Both the position numbers and the translations under genes were made by a program. Positions 61,763 through 64,000 of a stretch of DNA of 64,000 nucleotides are shown piece by piece (the first letter of the stretch is position 1; every line of letters starts with the position of its first letter). The DNA is from Niallia circulans (lineage in GTDB: Bacteria > Bacillota > Bacilli > Bacillales > Cytobacillaceae): assembly GCF_007273535.1 (NCBI RefSeq), contig NZ_RIBP01000004.1:1464001-1528000 (forward strand), given 5' to 3'. The notes beneath the pieces were generated by a model. That model did not search any database, had not been told where the DNA came from, and was given only the letters and a program-made list of their open reading frames with translations.

Positions 61763-62692
61763 TTACTTTACTGACAAATGGTCTTTCAAAGCTGTTTGGA
61801 TTTTCGTTTTTTCTGCATCATCTACGAGTAAATACCAAATACCGTCAATTTTCTGACCTGTACCATTAATCGTAAATTGCTCGATATTCCCGGCAGCTTG
61901 TTTATAATTTTTTTGAATATTTACCATTTCATCAAATGTTAGGTTTGTTTTAATATTTTTACTTAAAGCAGCAAAGATATCGTCGAAGTTTGTTAATGAG
62001 TTAAGACTCGCACCTTCCTTCAGTACTGCTTGGATGATCATGCGCTGTCTTAGCTGACGTCCAAAGTCTCCGCGAGGGTCTTCATAACGCATCCGCGAGA
62101 ATTTAAGTGCTTTTTCTCCATTAAGAGTAACCTCTCCCTCTGGGAAATGAACACCTTCATACGTAAAATCAAGGTCATTATTTACAGTGACTCCGCCGAC
62201 AGAATCAACTATATCCTTAAAACCTTCCATATTAATTTGCATATAATAATCAATAGGTATATCCAGGAAGTTCTCGACAGTGTCCATAGACATTGCGACT
62301 CCACCAAATGCATAAGCGTGATTTATCTTATCTGTTGTTCCGTGTCCAACAATTTCTGTACGTGTATCGCGAGGAATGCTGAGCATTTTCACAGATTTTT
62401 TCTCTGGATTAACGGTCATAACAATCATTGTATCGGATCTTCCGCTGTCACCGTCGCGTTCATCGACACCGAGCATTAATACGGAAAAAGGCTCCTGCTG
62501 CTCTAGATTTAACGTTTCTGTCCGTTTTGTTGTTTCTCTGTCAACAGGCTCATGCATAGAATCCACTGCACTAGTTAACGAATTCCATATAGTATATCCA
62601 TAAACTCCAATACCAATTAAAAGGATCAGTAGTATTAATCCTGTGATTCGCAGCCATTTTCGTTTTTTCTTTTTCGGTTTTTCCGATCTCAT
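61763..62692 (-). CDS. LytR-CpsA-Psr (LCP) family protein (TagU-like)
   Basis: LCP ligase of 309 residues: a basic N terminus (KPKKKKRKWL), one helix (about 14-36, ITGLILLILLIGIGVYGYTIW) and an external LCP domain with LMLGVDERDGDSGRSDTMIVMT, MLSIPRDTRTEIV and FSRMRYEDPRGDFGRQLRQR. It is a paralogue of the gene at 44401, sharing much of each motif. Its place beside tagD, tagB and galU suggests it joins wall teichoic acid to peptidoglycan, as TagU/LytR does in B. subtilis. The start is ATG 62692; GGAGG lies about 12 bases upstream, rather far. Confidence 0.92.
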   Translation of the reverse strand: MRSEKPKKKKRKWLRITGLILLILLIGIGVYGYTIWNSLTSAVDSMHEPVDRETTKRTETLNLEQQEPFSVLMLGVDERDGDSGRSDTMIVMTVNPEKKSVKMLSIPRDTRTEIVGHGTTDKINHAYAFGGVAMSMDTVENFLDIPIDYYMQINMEGFKDIVDSVGGVTVNNDLDFTYEGVHFPEGEVTLNGEKALKFSRMRYEDPRGDFGRQLRQRMIIQAVLKEGASLNSLTNFDDIFAALSKNIKTNLTFDEMVNIQKNYKQAAGNIEQFTINGTGQKIDGIWYLLVDDAEKTKIQTALKDHLSVK

Positions 62693-63000
62693 GTTCTGCT
62701 AAAACCTCCATAACTTGACAATTTTTGATAAAACTACTTTTAAGATAGCAGAAAAGACATTGTTTGAATATAAAATTCAGCAAATTTATTATATTAATAA
62801 TTGTTTATAGAAGGGATGTACTGCTTCAATAAGCTGAAAATGAGTTTATCTACTGTGTATGAATTAGATATGCTGCTTTTTTGTATACTAATAATGGTAT
62901 AAACTAAAATAGTAACTTTTGCCCTGCCTGTAATCGGTGGACAATAAATAATATTGCATTTAAAATAGAGGTAAGATAGGAATTATTTGGAGGTAAATAC
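62693..63000. other. Divergent intergenic region between LCP gene and galU copy 2
   Basis: About 308 AT-rich bases holding the promoters of two divergent genes. No open frame or known RNA was found, and no promoter pair was convincing. The galU ribosome binding site TTGGAGG is at the right end. Confidence 0.4.
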
Positions 63001-63894
63001 ATGTCTAAAGTTAGAAAAGCGATAATACCAGCTGCAGGTCTTGGAACTAGATTTTTGCCGGCTACAAAAGCAATGCCAAAGGAAATGCTACCAATTGTTG
63101 ACAAACCAACTATCCAATACATTGTTGAAGAAGCGGTTGCTTCAGGCATCGAAGACATTATCATTGTTACTGGAAAAGGGAAAAGAGCAATCGAGGACCA
63201 TTTCGATAATGCATGGGAATTGGAAGAGAACCTAGTTGCGAAAGAGAAGTTTGACCTTCTTGATAAAGTAAAAGAATCATCCAATGTCGATATTCACTAT
63301 ATCCGCCAAAAAGAACCAAAAGGTTTAGGACATGCTGTATGGTGTGCAAGAAACTTTATCGGTGATGAGCCGTTTGCCGTTCTGTTAGGTGATGACATTG
63401 TGGACAGTGACGATCCGTGTTTAGGTCAGTTAATGTCCCAATACGATGAAACATTATCTTCTGTAATTGGTGTACAGGTTGTACCTGATTCAGAAACACA
63501 CCGCTATGGTATCGTTGATCCGATCGAAGGATCTGGAAGAAGACACCAAGTGAAAAAATTCGTGGAGAAGCCAAAGCAAGGCACAGCTCCATCTAATTTG
63601 GCAATTATCGGTCGCTATATTTTCACTCCGGAAATTTTCAAATTCCTAGAAGAACAAGAAGTAGGCGCAGGCGGCGAGATTCAGCTGACAGATGCAATTG
63701 AAAAGCTGAACCAAATCCAAAGAGTGTTTGCATATGAGTTTGAAGGCAACAGATATGATGTTGGAGAGCAATTGGGCTTTATCCAAACAACAATCGAGCT
63801 TGCTTTAAAGCGTGATGATATTAAAGACAAATTGGAAGTATATCTGAAAGATCTTGTTGGAAACATGCAGGATGAGCCTGTTAATAATAAATAA
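63001..63894 (+). CDS. galU: UTP--glucose-1-phosphate uridylyltransferase (copy 2)
   Basis: Enzyme of 297 residues, paralogue of the galU at 55250. It has [46 protein letters not shown], and [14 protein letters not shown], so it should be active. Differences from copy 1 gather in the middle (about 67-95 and 125-165) and in the C-terminal 25 residues. The start is ATG 63001 behind TTGGAGG. It stands divergent from the LCP gene near tagD-tagB, so it may serve wall-polymer glucosylation, while copy 1 is tied to the permease genes. Confidence 0.95.
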   Translation: MSKVRKAIIPAAGLGTRFLPATKAMPKEMLPIVDKPTIQYIVEEAVASGIEDIIIVTGKGKRAIEDHFDNAWELEENLVAKEKFDLLDKVKESSNVDIHYIRQKEPKGLGHAVWCARNFIGDEPFAVLLGDDIVDSDDPCLGQLMSQYDETLSSVIGVQVVPDSETHRYGIVDPIEGSGRRHQVKKFVEKPKQGTAPSNLAIIGRYIFTPEIFKFLEEQEVGAGGEIQLTDAIEKLNQIQRVFAYEFEGNRYDVGEQLGFIQTTIELALKRDDIKDKLEVYLKDLVGNMQDEPVNNK

Positions 63895-63897
63895 TGG

Positions 63898-63941
63898 ACA
63901 ATAAAAAAAGAGGATGAAAATCCTCTTTTTTTATTGTCTTT
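63898..63941 (+). terminator. Rho-independent terminator of galU copy 2
   Basis: GACAATAAAAAAAGAGGAT and its mirror form a long stem around GAAA, core AGAGGAT/ATCCTCT, followed by TTTTTTTATT. The last 60 bases of the window show nothing further. Confidence 0.9.
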
Positions 63942-64000
63942 TTATACGGAGATTACTAAAAAGAGGAATTGATTCCAAGTATTTTCAGCTAATGTTATTA

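Overview
The window is low-GC DNA from an endospore-forming Bacillaceae bacterium, by gene content close to Bacillus, Niallia or Cytobacillus. The support is a GerA/GerC/GerB germinant-receptor operon, the RsbQ-RsbP energy-stress pair, xpt-pbuX under a guanine riboswitch, competence SsbB, TagA/TagB/TagD teichoic acid enzymes, a SinI-type antirepressor, strong AGGAGG ribosome binding sites and frequent TTG/GTG starts. No rRNA, tRNA, CRISPR array, prophage or intact insertion sequence was seen.

Layout. 1-3.8 kb: Bce-type peptide-antibiotic sensing and detoxification module on the minus strand, with a candidate BceR operator. 3.9-9.9 kb: cytoplasmic chemoreceptor, YwbE, PH-domain protein, rsbQ-rsbP and an MFS pump. 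10-14.4 kb: two-component system divergent from a small ABC-2 exporter operon, with a direct-repeat operator between them. 14.7-19.8 kb: secreted protein of about 1,700 residues with ten PA14-like modules and a C-terminal glucosaminidase. 20-23.7 kb: purine salvage and nucleoside uptake. 23.8-27.3 kb: frameshifted M42 aminopeptidase, small sigma factor, UDP-glucose dehydrogenase. 27.5-31.7 kb: germination operon ending in a candidate 32-residue membrane peptide. 31.8-36.5 kb: VOC protein, a probable spore-surface protein, methionine ABC genes, and a membrane glycosyltransferase preceded by three SinR-like boxes. 36.7-50.4 kb: zinc transporter, dehydrogenase, MurR regulator, VanZ protein, a large GAP1-N2-like protein, gamma-glutamyltransferase, LCP protein, aldehyde dehydrogenase plus isochorismatase, chemoreceptor, cupin. 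50.5-64 kb: sugar-nucleotide and wall-polymer region (pgcA, two galU copies, galE, tagA, tagB, tagD, second LCP gene), with ssbB and an orphan pair of peptide-type permeases.

How the genes connect. PgcA, GalU, GalE and UDP-glucose dehydrogenase lead from glucose-6-phosphate to UDP-glucose, UDP-galactose and UDP-glucuronate. TagA, TagB and TagD begin wall teichoic acid, and LCP proteins attach such polymers to peptidoglycan. The most striking item is on the minus strand at 56.3-56.6 kb: a class I cyclic-di-GMP riboswitch directly ahead of a 51-codon SinI-like gene too short for ordinary gene calling. Its predicted base pairing suggests a translational ON switch. With SinR-like palindromes ahead of the glycosyltransferase at 35.0 kb, this suggests a c-di-GMP to antirepressor to surface-polysaccharide circuit. 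That circuit is inferred from sequence only.
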